Source: Clostridia bacterium
Lineage (GTDB): Bacteria > Bacillota_A > Clostridia > Christensenellales > Borkfalkiaceae
Reading direction: 5' to 3'
Length of the DNA: 10,718 nt
Assembly (NCBI GenBank): GCA_017462425.1
Contig: JAFTRD010000143.1
Coordinates: 1 to 10,718, forward strand
Shown here: piece after piece, positions 1-7,245 of the stretch
Position numbering within the stretch: the first letter of the stretch is position 1
Layout of the letters: each line of letters starts with the position of its first letter
The notes under the pieces: model-generated
Database searches by the model: none
What the model was told of the DNA's origin: nothing
What the model saw: only the letters and a program-made list of their open reading frames with translations
Made by a program: the position numbers and the translations under genes

Positions 1-24
1 CTTGCCTTTAGCTGCACGCCCCGG

Positions 25-47
25 TGAACAGTCCACTGGACTGTTCA
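25..47. repeat. Perfect 23-bp palindrome, possible dispersed repeat
   Basis: Two 11-base arms (25-35 and 37-47, left arm TGAACAGTCCA) are exact reverse complements around a single central C at 36. As RNA it would form a stem of about 9 bp with a small loop. No T-run follows on either strand, so it is not an ordinary terminator. The surrounding 150 bases contain no convincing gene; open frames across it run into the tRNA and look spurious. It may belong to a family of dispersed palindromic elements, but only one copy is visible here, so that is inference. Confidence 0.6.
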
Positions 48-154
48 GTTTGCGTAACAACCGTGTTAAAACTGCAACCAATCAACGCAAACCGTTTGCC
101 CTGCGGCACACGCCTCCACCCTCGCCTCCCGTCCAAATTCTGTATCATTCCAAC

Positions 155-183
155 AAAAAAAACGCCCACGAGGGGCGTTTTTT
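155..183 (-). terminator. Rho-independent terminator of the tRNA-Gly gene
   Basis: A 7-bp GC-rich stem (161-167 with 173-179, arm AACGCCC) encloses the 5-base loop 168-172. On the minus strand it is followed by a run of T (the A-run at 155-160). It lies 4 bases beyond the CCA end of the tRNA, as expected for termination of a monocistronic tRNA transcript. The other strand also ends in T residues, so it could work in both directions. Confidence 0.88.
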
Positions 184-186
184 AGT

Positions 187-261
187 TGGAGCAGGTGACG
201 GGAGTCGAACCCGCCGGAACCAGCTTGGGAAGCTGGCGCCATACCGATAGGCGACACCTGC
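187..261 (-). tRNA. tRNA-Gly, anticodon CCC
   Basis: Read on the minus strand, the sequence folds into a full cloverleaf. The acceptor stem GCAGGTG/CACCTGC pairs at all seven positions. The short D-arm has a GCC/GGC stem. The anticodon stem CCAGC/GCTGG carries the loop TTCCCAA, which gives anticodon CCC. The T-arm is GCGGG-TTCGACT-CCCGT. The discriminator is T, and the CCA end is encoded in the DNA (187-189). Anticodon CCC reads the glycine codon GGG. The gene stands alone with its own promoter and terminator, transcribed away from lon. Confidence 0.95.
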
Positions 262-272
262 GTTGTTTTTCC

Positions 273-301
273 ATTATAAAGTCTTTTTCCTCCTTTGTCA
301 A
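273..301 (-). promoter_or_regulatory. Consensus sigma-A promoter of tRNA-Gly
   Basis: On the minus strand there is a perfect TTGACA -35 box (296-301) and a perfect TATAAT -10 box (273-278), separated by exactly 17 bases. The -10 box ends 11 bases before the mature tRNA 5' end, so the leader would be very short. A full-consensus promoter is what one expects for a strongly expressed stable RNA gene. Confidence 0.92.
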
Positions 302-358
302 GCAAAAAAATCTTATACGAACAACCTAGCGCAAAAAGCGCCCAAGTTTATAAATATC

Positions 359-387
359 TTGATAAAATTTTTAAATTATGTTATAAT
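359..387 (+). promoter_or_regulatory. Extended -10 promoter of lon
   Basis: TTGATA (359-364) and TATAAT (382-387) are spaced by 17 bases. A TG dinucleotide at 379-380 gives an extended -10 (TGTTATAAT). The expected transcript start near 394 leaves a leader of about 60 bases before lon. No CIRCE-type inverted repeat or clear CtsR site was seen, so heat-shock control is not supported by the sequence. Confidence 0.8.
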
Positions 388-454
388 GACGTAAAATAAG
401 TTTATAAGTAAAAAGAAGTATCACCATTTCAGAAAAATGTAAGGAAAAATAAAT

Positions 455-2779
455 ATGGAAAAAGAAAAAATAAAAATACGCACCTTGCCCATTATTCCGC
501 TGCGGGAAAGGGTAATATTCCCCGATACCATCGTAACTGTAGATGCAGAAAGGGAATGTTCGGTCAAGGCAATCGCCGTGGCGGACGAACGGGATAAAAT
601 GGTTTTCGTCTGCGCTCAGCGTAACGAAACGGAAAAGAACGTAAGAGCAGAGGATTTATATCTCGTCGGCTGCGTCTGTCAGATTAAACGCGCGGGCGGA
701 ATGGGCGGTCTACATCCGAACCGCATTACCGTAGAGGCGCTCTACCGTGCCGAAGCAAAGGAAATATCTTTGGACGACGGCTGTTTTTACGCCGAATGTG
801 AAAAAATCAATCCCATTCACGACAACGAGATGCTGGAAGAGGCATTTTTCCGTACGGCTCGTGCCATCGTACGGGACATTCAGCAGTCCGAGGGCAGATT
901 GGCAAAAGAAGTCTGGTCGCAGCTGGAAACCTGCTGCTATATCGAGCGGTATATCAATATTGCCGCCGGCGGTATGCGTATCCGCAAAGAAATAAAGCAG
1001 GAGCTTTTGGCGGAAAAAAAGGTTGTAAACAGACTGCGACTCTTTGAAACCTGTTTGAATGACGAGCTGGAAATCACCAAACTGGAACGCAAAATCTCCG
1101 CTACGGTACGTAAAAATATCGACCAGTCGCAAAAGGAATATTACCTGCGTGAGCAGATGCGCGCCATTCGCAAGGAGCTGGGCGACGACGAGGATGAACG
1201 GGAGGAATTAAAGAAAAAAATCTTAGGGAAAAACCTCCCCGAAGCGGTGGAAAAGAAAGCGCTCAAAGAGCTTTCCCGCATGGATAAAATGCAGGTGTCC
1301 TCTCCCGAATTTACCGTCATCCGCACCTATCTGGATTGGGTGTTAGACCTGCCCTGGGCAGAACAGACCACCGATACCGAGCTGTTGAGCGACTGTGTTC
1401 GGGTTTTGGAAGAAGATCACTACGGGTTGGAAAAAATAAAGGAACGCATCACCGAGTATCTTGCCGTTTTAAAACTGACGGGCAGTATGAAAGCGCCTAT
1501 TTTATGCTTCGTAGGACCTCCCGGCGTGGGTAAAACCTCCATTGCGCAGTCCATTGCAAGGGCGTTGGGCAGAAAATTCGTCCGCATGAGCCTTGGCGGC
1601 GTCAAGGACGAGGCGGAAATCAGAGGTCACAGAAGAACGTACATTGGCTCTATGCCGGGCAGAATTTTATACGCCATGAAGGAGGCGGAAACGATAAACC
1701 CCGTATTCCTTCTGGACGAGATAGACAAGGTTTCCTCGGATATGCGAGGCGACCCCGCCAGCGCGCTTTTAGAGGTTTTAGACCCCGAACAGAACGCCAC
1801 CTTCCGTGACAGATTTTTGGAAGAGGCGTACGATTTATCCAAGGTACTGTTCATTGCCACGGCAAACACGCTGGATACCATTCCCGGTCCTCTTCGTGAC
1901 AGAATGGAAATTATCGAGCTGAACGGCTATACCATGAACGAAAAACGTGAGATTGCCAAGCGCTATCTCTGTCCAAAAAAGATCAAGGAAAACGGGCTAA
2001 GCGAAGAGCAGGTTTTCTTCACGGACGAAGCGTTGACGAGCATTATAGACGACTATACCCTGGAAGCAGGCGTCAGAAATCTCGAACGTCATATCGGCAC
2101 CGTGTGTCGTAAAATCGCCGTAACGTACGCCGATAATAAGGACATGGAAAAGGTTACGGTGGACGGAAAATCGGTAGAGAAATACCTCGGAGCCAAAAAA
2201 CATTACAAGGAAGATAAAATGCTCGCTTCAGACGAAGTGGGAGCGGCTACGGGGCTTGCTTGGACGGCGTACGGCGGCACCACGCTCACCGTGGAGGTGG
2301 CGCTTTCCAAGGGCAAGGGCGACCTTCGCCTGACGGGAAAGCTGGGCGACGTTATGAAGGAATCGGCGCAGGCGGCGCTGACCTATATCCATTCGCATGC
2401 CAAGGAGTACGGTCTGGATTCGAGCGTATTTGAAAATACCGACATTCACGTCCACGTACCCGAGGGCGCAACGCCCAAGGACGGTCCCAGCGCAGGCATT
2501 ACCATTGCCACGGCAATTCTTTCGGCGTTCACGCAAAAACCCGTCCGCCGGGATATTGCCATGACGGGTGAAATTACCCTGCGGGGCAAGGTTCTGCCCA
2601 TCGGCGGCTTGAAGGAAAAGGCGCTGGCGGCGCACAGAATCGGTATTAAAAACGTCATTATTCCAAACGACAACGCGCGGGATCTGGACGACGTACCCGA
2701 AACGGTACGGGAAGAAATGAATTTTATTATAGCGGAAAACGTACAAACGGTATTTTTCAACGCTATTTTGGGGATATAG
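455..2779 (+). CDS. lon: ATP-dependent Lon protease (endopeptidase La)
   Basis: Lon is a cytoplasmic hexameric AAA+ serine protease that unfolds and degrades damaged and some regulatory proteins. The 774-residue product has the usual order. An N-terminal substrate-binding LAN domain (about 9-200, starting [15 protein letters not shown]) is followed by a helical linker. The AAA+ module has Walker A GPPGVGKT (354-361) and Walker B FLLDEID (418-424). The C-terminal protease domain has the catalytic Ser-Lys dyad S679 (in PKDGPSAG) and K722 (in GGLKEK), the same numbering as E. coli Lon. Length is normal for LonA, with no transmembrane insertion, so it is not LonB. The ATG is preceded by AAGGA (441-445) at 9-base spacing. 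It is followed after 9 bases by engB, a pairing also found in Bacillus. The stop is TAG, the only amber stop ending an intact gene in this window. Confidence 0.98.
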   Translation: MEKEKIKIRTLPIIPLRERVIFPDTIVTVDAERECSVKAIAVADERDKMVFVCAQRNETEKNVRAEDLYLVGCVCQIKRAGGMGGLHPNRITVEALYRAEAKEISLDDGCFYAECEKINPIHDNEMLEEAFFRTARAIVRDIQQSEGRLAKEVWSQLETCCYIERYINIAAGGMRIRKEIKQELLAEKKVVNRLRLFETCLNDELEITKLERKISATVRKNIDQSQKEYYLREQMRAIRKELGDDEDEREELKKKILGKNLPEAVEKKALKELSRMDKMQVSSPEFTVIRTYLDWVLDLPWAEQTTDTELLSDCVRVLEEDHYGLEKIKERITEYLAVLKLTGSMKAPILCFVGPPGVGKTSIAQSIARALGRKFVRMSLGGVKDEAEIRGHRRTYIGSMPGRILYAMKEAETINPVFLLDEIDKVSSDMRGDPASALLEVLDPEQNATFRDRFLEEAYDLSKVLFIATANTLDTIPGPLRDRMEIIELNGYTMNEKREIAKRYLCPKKIKENGLSEEQVFFTDEALTSIIDDYTLEAGVRNLERHIGTVCRKIAVTYADNKDMEKVTVDGKSVEKYLGAKKHYKEDKMLASDEVGAATGLAWTAYGGTTLTVEVALSKGKGDLRLTGKLGDVMKESAQAALTYIHSHAKEYGLDSSVFENTDIHVHVPEGATPKDGPSAGITIATAILSAFTQKPVRRDIAMTGEITLRGKVLPIGGLKEKALAAHRIGIKNVIIPNDNARDLDDVPETVREEMNFIIAENVQTVFFNAILGI

Positions 2780-2788
2780 GGAAGATCA

Positions 2789-3373
2789 ATGATTATCAAA
2801 AACGCAACCTTTATCACTTCGGCGGCTCGGGCGGAACAGTTTATTGCGCCCGATAAGCCCATGATTGCCGTCTGCGGCAAGTCAAACGTGGGAAAAAGCT
2901 CGCTTATCAATATGCTTGCAAACCAAAAGAAGCTGGCAAAAACCAGTTCTTCCCCGGGCAGAACGAGGCTGGTGAATTATTTCGATTTCGGTGAATTTTT
3001 ACTTGCCGATTTGCCCGGCTACGGTTATGCGCAGGTTTCCAAGATTGAAAAGGAAAAGTGGGCAAAGACTCTGGAAAATTTCTTCAAGCGTTCCCAAGAT
3101 ATTGCGCACGTGCTGGTTTTGATAGATATCCGTCACGGCGCAACTGAGGACGATATGGCGCTTTTAGAGCTTTTGAACTATTATATCATTCCGTTTACGG
3201 TGGTCTTTACCAAGGCGGATAAGCTTTCCAGAATGAAGATAAACGAGCACGCAAAAAAAATTGCCGACAGTATGTGTCTAACAAGGCTCAATACCATTGT
3301 CACCTCTTCGGAAAAACGTATCGGGAAAGAGGAGCTGCTCGCAAAAATAGAGAGCGTTATAACGAAAGAATAA
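2789..3373 (+). CDS. engB: Ribosome biogenesis GTPase EngB/YsxC (YihA)
   Basis: EngB is a small Era/Obg-type GTPase needed for assembly of the large ribosomal subunit; it is essential in B. subtilis. The 194-residue length is typical. All G motifs are visible: G1 GKSNVGKSS (30-38), G2 threonine in SSPGRT (T59), G3 DLPGYG (74-79, the family-specific DxPGYG), G4 TKAD (141-144) and G5 TSS (172-174). The Shine-Dalgarno sequence AGGGAAG overlaps the lon stop codon, so translation is probably coupled to lon. The gene is in the same reading frame as lon, separated only by the TAG and three codons. No terminator follows closely. The lon-engB transcript may run into the 139-bp gap ahead of the metal transporter. 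Confidence 0.97.
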   Translation: MIIKNATFITSAARAEQFIAPDKPMIAVCGKSNVGKSSLINMLANQKKLAKTSSSPGRTRLVNYFDFGEFLLADLPGYGYAQVSKIEKEKWAKTLENFFKRSQDIAHVLVLIDIRHGATEDDMALLELLNYYIIPFTVVFTKADKLSRMKINEHAKKIADSMCLTRLNTIVTSSEKRIGKEELLAKIESVITKE

Positions 3374-3512
3374 CCAAACGGCTATTTTCGACGTATAATA
3401 ATTATAATAAATAGTATTCTTGCTTTCCGTTGGGGCGATATAACGCAGGCGGATTAACACGAGTCGTATACGAAGAAAAGCGAAAGAGAGAACGGACGAA
3501 CAGGGGTAAGGT

Positions 3513-4439
3513 ATGACTGATAAACAATACGTCAAAACTGTAAACACCGTATCGACGGTTACGCTCGTCGGCAACGTCTTGTTGTCTTTGGCGAAGCTGT
3601 TGACGGGTATATTTGCATTTTCCGCCGCACTCATATCCGATGCGGCGCATTCCCTTTCCGATTGTTTTTCCACGATCGTGGTCATCATCGGCGTGCGTAT
3701 TTCGGCGAAAAAATCGGATAAAGAGCACCCTTACGGACACGAGCGGATGGAGTGTCTTGCGGCGCTCATTCTTTCCGCCATGCTGCTTGCTACGGCAATT
3801 TTAATCGGTTGGCAGGGCGTCAATACAATTATCGGTATTGCTGGCGGCGCTGAAATCAGGCAACCTACGTTATTGGCGTTAATCGTAGCGCTTATTTCCG
3901 TAATATTGAAAGGCTGGATGTATTTTTATACCGAAAACTATGCCAAAAAGCTCAATTCTTCGTCCTTGCACGGCGATGCAGTGCATCATTTAAGCGATTC
4001 ACTCTCTTCCGTCGGTGCTTTCGTTGGTATTATAGGCGCTATGTGCGGAATTACCGTACTCGACCCCATTGCATCCCTTCTCATCGGGGTAATGATCGTC
4101 AAAGCCGCTTGGGATATATGCCGTATGTCGGTCAATCAACTGGTGGATAAGTCTGCGGACGACGCCAGTGAAAAGGCGATTGCGGACGCCGTGCTTTCCA
4201 CGGAGGGCGTGGAGCGGATAGACGTTCTCAGAACCCGTCAATACGGCAATAAAATTTTCGTTGACGTAGAAATTGCCGTCTGCGCAGACCTATCTCTGAT
4301 AGAGGCGCATCGTATCGCCGAACGTGTACACGAAAACGTCGAGCACGGCACCGTTTCTTCGGTCAAGCATTGTATGGTCCACGTCAACCCTTTGACGGGC
4401 GAGGACAATCACGAGCTTCCGCAGGACGAAATGTCGTAA
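3513..4439 (+). CDS. Cation diffusion facilitator (CDF) family metal exporter
   Basis: CDF proteins are inner-membrane dimers that export divalent metals (Zn, Cd, Fe, Mn) in exchange for protons. The 308-residue product has several hydrophobic segments in roughly 11-210 and a soluble C-terminal domain (about 210-300) that ends with family-type histidines (KHCMVHVNP). The transport site shows HxxxD in the second helix (H46, D50 in AHSLSD) and HxxxD in the fifth (H158, D162 in HHLSD). Known family rules link an HD-HD site to zinc/cadmium rather than manganese; FieF has DD-HD. The HPYGHERME loop (72-80) is characteristic of the family. Start: ATG with GGGG at 3503-3506, spacing 6. Exact metal is inference; no metalloregulator gene lies next to it. 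A terminator sits about 70 bases downstream. Confidence 0.93.
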   Translation: MTDKQYVKTVNTVSTVTLVGNVLLSLAKLLTGIFAFSAALISDAAHSLSDCFSTIVVIIGVRISAKKSDKEHPYGHERMECLAALILSAMLLATAILIGWQGVNTIIGIAGGAEIRQPTLLALIVALISVILKGWMYFYTENYAKKLNSSSLHGDAVHHLSDSLSSVGAFVGIIGAMCGITVLDPIASLLIGVMIVKAAWDICRMSVNQLVDKSADDASEKAIADAVLSTEGVERIDVLRTRQYGNKIFVDVEIAVCADLSLIEAHRIAERVHENVEHGTVSSVKHCMVHVNPLTGEDNHELPQDEMS

Positions 4440-4507
4440 ATAAGAGATTTAGGGTTGAGTTATTCCTTTCAATAATTCCCCGTAAATTTAAAATCAATCG
4501 GATATTC

Positions 4508-4548
4508 GGCTCGTTCCGCCTCAACGGCAGGAAGGGGCTTTTTCTTTT
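4508..4548 (+). terminator. Probable rho-independent terminator after the CDF gene
   Basis: Bases 4508-4520 can pair with 4526-4539 around the loop TCAAC (4521-4525), with one G-G mismatch and one bulged A. The inner stem is TTCCGCC paired with GGC-A-GGAA. The hairpin is followed by TTTTTCTTTT. It separates the CDF gene from the fba promoter, which starts about 20 bases later, making fba an independent unit. Confidence 0.7.
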
Positions 4549-4567
4549 GGTTAAAAATATTTTATAA

Positions 4568-4605
4568 CCCTTTTGCTTATTGCTTGCATTTTAAAAGCAA
4601 AAGGG
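4568..4605. promoter_or_regulatory. 11-bp inverted repeat over the fba promoter, candidate operator
   Basis: Perfect inverted repeat: CCCTTTTGCTT (4568-4578) and AAGCAAAAGGG (4595-4605), separated by 16 bases. The left arm lies just upstream of the -35 box. The right arm fills the -35/-10 spacer and ends one base before the -10 box. No T-run follows, so it is not a terminator for the upstream gene. A protein bound here would be expected to block RNA polymerase. The AAAAGCAAAA core recurs as an inverted repeat at the gap promoter. The regulator is unknown; the sites do not match catabolite (cre), Rex or CggR operator patterns as I know them. Confidence 0.5.
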
Positions 4606-4612
4606 GTATAAT
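4584..4612 (+). promoter_or_regulatory. Sigma-A promoter of fba
   Basis: TTGCAT (4584-4589) and TATAAT (4607-4612) have a 17-base spacer. Transcription would start near 4619, giving a leader of about 37 bases with a strong GGAGGA ribosome site at 4643-4648. Confidence 0.8.
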
Positions 4613-4655
4613 AATGGAGCAAATTGAAAAATAAAACTTTTCGGAGGAATAAAAC

Positions 4656-5522
4656 ATGGCATTAGTATCGGCAAAAGATATGCTCAACAAGGCTCTCGCA
4701 GGCAAGTATGCGGTGGGTCAGTTCAACATCAACAACCTTGAGTGGACGAAGGCCATTTTGCAGACGGCGCAGGAATTGCAGGCGCCCGTAATCCTCGGTG
4801 TTTCCGAAGGCGCAGGCAAATACATGACCGGCTTCAAGACCGTAGCGGATATGGTAAAGGCAATGATCGAAGAAATGAACGTTACCGTTCCCGTAGCGCT
4901 CCACCTCGATCACGGCACCTACGAAGGCTGCTACAAGTGCATCAAGGCAGGCTTCTCTTCCATTATGTTCGACGGTTCTCACTTCCCTATCGAGGAAAAC
5001 GTAGAAAAGACCAAAGAGCTCGTTGGCGTATGCAACGGTCTGGGTCTTTCCTTGGAGGCGGAAGTCGGTTCTATCGGCGGTGAAGAGGACGGCGTTGTCG
5101 GCGCAGGCGAATGCGCAGACCCTGAAGAATGCAAGAGAATTTCCGATCTCGGCGTAACCATGCTGGCGGCAGGTATCGGTAACATTCACGGAAAATATCC
5201 CGCAAACTGGCAGGGCTTATCCTTTGAAACCTTGGCTGCGGTGAAAGAGAAGGTAGGCGAAATGCCCTTGGTTCTCCACGGCGGTACGGGTATCCCCACC
5301 GATATGATCAAGAAGGCAATCTCCTTGGGCGTTGCAAAAATCAACGTAAACACCGAATGTCAGCTCGCATTCCAGGCAGCAACGAGAAAGTACGTTGAAG
5401 AAGGCAAGGATTTGCAGGGTAAGGGCTTCGATCCCAGAAAGCTGTTGGCTCCCGGCGTAGCTGCAATCAAGGAAACCGTTAAGGAAAAAATGGAAATTTT
5501 CGGTTGCATCGGCAAGGCGTAA
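4656..5522 (+). CDS. fba: Fructose-1,6-bisphosphate aldolase, class II
   Basis: It catalyses the reversible cleavage of fructose-1,6-bisphosphate into glyceraldehyde-3-phosphate and dihydroxyacetone phosphate in cytoplasmic glycolysis/gluconeogenesis, using a divalent zinc ion. The 288-residue TIM-barrel protein carries the class II landmarks: HLDHGT (83-88; D85 catalytic, H86 and H83 at the metal/active site), the SLEAEVGSIGGEEDG segment, GNIHGKYP and VLHGGTGI (metal and phosphate binding), and KINVNTE. Length matches the Bacillus FbaA/GatY-KbaY-like class. GatY/KbaY tagatose aldolase is a close alternative, but the neighbouring gap gene favours a glycolytic role. The strong SD GGAGGA with 7-base spacing fits high expression. 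It is single-gene by its own promoter, with gap following under a second promoter. Confidence 0.94.
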   Translation: MALVSAKDMLNKALAGKYAVGQFNINNLEWTKAILQTAQELQAPVILGVSEGAGKYMTGFKTVADMVKAMIEEMNVTVPVALHLDHGTYEGCYKCIKAGFSSIMFDGSHFPIEENVEKTKELVGVCNGLGLSLEAEVGSIGGEEDGVVGAGECADPEECKRISDLGVTMLAAGIGNIHGKYPANWQGLSFETLAAVKEKVGEMPLVLHGGTGIPTDMIKKAISLGVAKINVNTECQLAFQAATRKYVEEGKDLQGKGFDPRKLLAPGVAAIKETVKEKMEIFGCIGKA

Positions 5523-5526
5523 GATA

Positions 5527-5543
5527 AAAAATACCGTATTTTT
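5527..5543. repeat. 17-bp AT-rich palindrome directly after fba
   Basis: AAAAATAC (5527-5534) and GTATTTTT (5536-5543) are exact reverse complements around C5535, four bases after the fba stop. It could act as a weak terminator since the right arm ends in five T, but the stem is almost all A-T and the loop is tight. Function is uncertain. Confidence 0.3.
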
Positions 5544-5574
5544 AACCAATTTATTGGGATTTCAATGCAAGAAA

Positions 5575-5589
5575 AGCAAAAATTTTGCT
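5575..5589. promoter_or_regulatory. Inverted repeat upstream of the gap promoter, candidate operator
   Basis: AGCAAAA and TTTTGCT form a perfect palindrome around A5582, ending 7 bases before the gap -35 box. The left part reads AAAAGCAAAA (5572-5581), identical to the 10 bases in the fba promoter repeat (4593-4602). In both promoters the TTTTGCT arm ends 5-7 bases before the -35 box. This suggests one regulator for both glycolytic genes, but it is inference from two sites in AT-rich DNA. Confidence 0.45.
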
Positions 5590-5596
5590 AAAACTA

Positions 5597-5625
5597 TTGA
5601 CGAAGTCCTTTAATTATGGTAAAAT
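5597..5625 (+). promoter_or_regulatory. Extended -10 promoter of gap
   Basis: TTGACG (5597-5602) and TAAAAT (5620-5625) are 17 bases apart, with TG at 5617-5618 making an extended -10. The leader would be about 58 bases and ends in the strong ribosome site GGAGGA (5675-5680). Confidence 0.8.
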
Positions 5626-5689
5626 ATTCCATAGTGATAAAAAAAGCTAAATAAAAAAATTATAAATTGTTTTTGGAGGAATTTCTATT

Positions 5690-6703
5690 ATGGCAAACGT
5701 AAAAGTTGCAATCAACGGTTTCGGCCGTATCGGCAGATTGGCTTTCAGACAGATGTTCGAAGCTCCCGGTTATGAAGTTGTTGCTATCAACGACCTGACC
5801 GCTCCCAAAATGCTCGCACACCTCTTGAAGTATGACTCTGCACAGGGCAGATATAAGTATGCCGATAAGGTAAGCTGCACCGATCATTCCATCATCGTAA
5901 ACGGTACGGAAATCGAAATTTACGCTGAAAAAGACGCTAACAACTGCCCTTGGGCAAAGCACAACGTAGACGTAGTTCTGGAATGTACCGGTTTCTACTG
6001 CTCCGAAGAAAAGTCCATGGCTCACATCAACGCAGGCGCTAAGAAAGTCGTTATTTCCGCTCCCGCAGGCAAGATGAAGACCGTTGTTTACTCCGTAAAC
6101 GAAGGCATCCTCACCAAGGACGACAAAATCATCTCCGCTGCATCCTGCACCACCAACTGCTTGTCTCCCATGGCTAACACCTTGAACAAGCTCTGCAAGA
6201 TTAAGAAGGGTTACATGACCACCATTCACGCTTACACCGGCGACCAGATGGTTCTCGACGGTCCTCACAGAAAGGGCGATCTCCGTCGTGCTCGTGCCGC
6301 TGCTGCTAACATCGTTCCCAACTCCACGGGCGCGGCGAAGGCAATCGGCTTGGTTATCCCCGAACTCGACGGCGTTTTGGACGGATGCGCTCAGCGTGTA
6401 CCCGTACCCACCGGTTCCTTGACCCAGCTCGTAGCTATTTGCGAAGGCGAAGTTGACGCTGCTACCGTAAACGCTGCTATGAAGGCTGCTTCTTCCGCTT
6501 CTTTCGGCTACACCGAAGAAGAACTCGTATCCTCCGACATCGTTGGTCTTACCTGCGGTTCCTTGTTCGACGCTACGCAGACCAAGTGCATGCCCGTAGG
6601 CGACGGCACCACCTTGGTTAAGGTAGTTTCCTGGTACGATAACGAAAACTCCTACACCAGCCAGATGGTAAGAACCATTAAGCACTTCGCTGAACTCAAC
6701 TAA
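5690..6703 (+). CDS. gap: Glyceraldehyde-3-phosphate dehydrogenase (phosphorylating), type I
   Basis: GAPDH oxidises and phosphorylates glyceraldehyde-3-phosphate to 1,3-bisphosphoglycerate with NAD+ in cytoplasmic glycolysis, usually as a tetramer. The 337-residue product begins with the Rossmann motif NGFGRIGR (9-16). D35 after the second beta strand points to NAD+ preference. The catalytic cysteine is C153 in the signature ASCTTNC (151-157), with partner H180 in [10 protein letters not shown]. The C-terminal WYDNENSY is also standard. Codon choice differs from neighbours: by eye it is enriched in GCT, GTT, AAC and TCC, while lon and uvrB use more GCG, which fits a very highly expressed gene rather than transfer. 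It has its own promoter, strong SD and terminator, so it is probably monocistronic; pgk and tpi are not in the window. Confidence 0.98.
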   Translation: MANVKVAINGFGRIGRLAFRQMFEAPGYEVVAINDLTAPKMLAHLLKYDSAQGRYKYADKVSCTDHSIIVNGTEIEIYAEKDANNCPWAKHNVDVVLECTGFYCSEEKSMAHINAGAKKVVISAPAGKMKTVVYSVNEGILTKDDKIISAASCTTNCLSPMANTLNKLCKIKKGYMTTIHAYTGDQMVLDGPHRKGDLRRARAAAANIVPNSTGAAKAIGLVIPELDGVLDGCAQRVPVPTGSLTQLVAICEGEVDAATVNAAMKAASSASFGYTEEELVSSDIVGLTCGSLFDATQTKCMPVGDGTTLVKVVSWYDNENSYTSQMVRTIKHFAELN

Positions 6704-6730
6704 TTCAATTCAATATTCAATAGAACTTCA

Positions 6731-6763
6731 AAACTCCCGTTTATTTAAACGGGAGTTTTTTTT
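6731..6763 (+). terminator. Strong rho-independent terminator after gap
   Basis: A perfect stem of 12 bp (6731-6742 with 6747-6758, core ACTCCCGT/ACGGGAGT) with a 4-base loop is followed by an unbroken T-run to 6763. It starts 27 bases after the gap stop. Confidence 0.95.
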
Positions 6764-6861
6764 ACGCCAAGCGCATGCATACTTGCCTTGCCTACGGTAT
6801 AAAATCAACGCAATCAGGGCATAGTAAGAGCAAAGATTTTTCAAAGAGGGGAACAACTGCT

Positions 6862-7242
6862 TTGCTCGATAAGCGAACGGCGTTTTTATTACAGAAGATA
6901 AACGTACTGTGTGCGGACGGGAATTACAAAATTCTGGAAAAGGACGAGCTGCTCTCCGCCTTTCCCGACCATCTTGCGCAAAGCGAAGAGGGGTTGGACG
7001 GTATGCTTGCCTATCTTCAGGAGCACGAATACGTAGATATAAAATACGCCGATAAGGAACGGGGGGTATATTGCCTATATCCCCTGCCTGCAGGCAGGCT
7101 CTATCACGAAAAGACGTCCGAGCGTCGGGCAGAGGCGGTCAGCAGTTTCAAAAAATTTCTGTTTACGGCCTTCTTTGCTGCGTTTTTGGGCGCTTTTTTC
7201 GGCGCAGGCATCGTGGCGGTGTTAACCGCAATTATGGGCTGA
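6862..7242 (+). CDS. Small membrane-anchored protein of unknown function, first of a tandem paralogous pair
   Basis: No known function recognised. From a TTG start the product is 126 residues. The soluble part (1-90) is rich in charged residues and predicted helices followed by a YVDIKYAD strand, a layout resembling a winged-helix domain. One hydrophobic segment (about 98-125, rich in Ala, Phe and Gly) ends the protein. An in-frame ATG at 6775 exists but gives an atypical 29-residue extension right behind the gap terminator. TTG 6862 is preferred for two reasons: GAGGGG (6846-6851) lies 10 bases upstream, and from there the protein aligns without gaps over 60 residues to the next gene (shared LC at 16-17, F34, LQ at 52-53, Y57, D59, D64). 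A weak -10-like TATAAA at 6798-6803 would also place transcription after 6775. The next gene starts 3 bases after the stop, so the two are probably coupled. Confidence 0.72.
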   Translation: MLDKRTAFLLQKINVLCADGNYKILEKDELLSAFPDHLAQSEEGLDGMLAYLQEHEYVDIKYADKERGVYCLYPLPAGRLYHEKTSERRAEAVSSFKKFLFTAFFAAFLGAFFGAGIVAVLTAIMG

Positions 7243-7245
7243 ACT

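Noticed and set aside
2..250. Open frame of 82 codons on the plus strand and a 79-codon frame on the minus strand at the left edge
   Set aside because: Both run through the tRNA-Gly gene and its terminator, have no ribosome site and show no family likeness.
329..341. GCGC-AAAAA-GCGC hairpin between the divergent tRNA and lon promoters
   Set aside because: Only a 4-bp stem of a self-complementary tetramer with no T-run; no support for a function.
3394..3408. Two TATAAT hexamers in the gap before the CDF gene
   Set aside because: No acceptable -35 box lies 16-18 bases upstream of either, and the region is simply AT-rich, so I do not call a promoter.
3374..3433. Inverted pieces CCAAACGG and CCGTTGG with CTATTT/AAATAG inside, considered as an engB terminator
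   Set aside because: The arms are 45 bases apart with a bulge, and no T-run follows.
3464..3473. 10-bp palindrome TCGTATACGA upstream of the CDF gene, possible metalloregulator operator
   Set aside because: About ten palindromes of this length are expected by chance in a window of this size, and it matches no metal-sensor motif I can name.
5660..6685. Long open frame of 341 codons antisense to gap
   Set aside because: It mirrors the strongly biased codon use of gap on the opposite strand and lacks a promoter or ribosome site; gap has all catalytic motifs.
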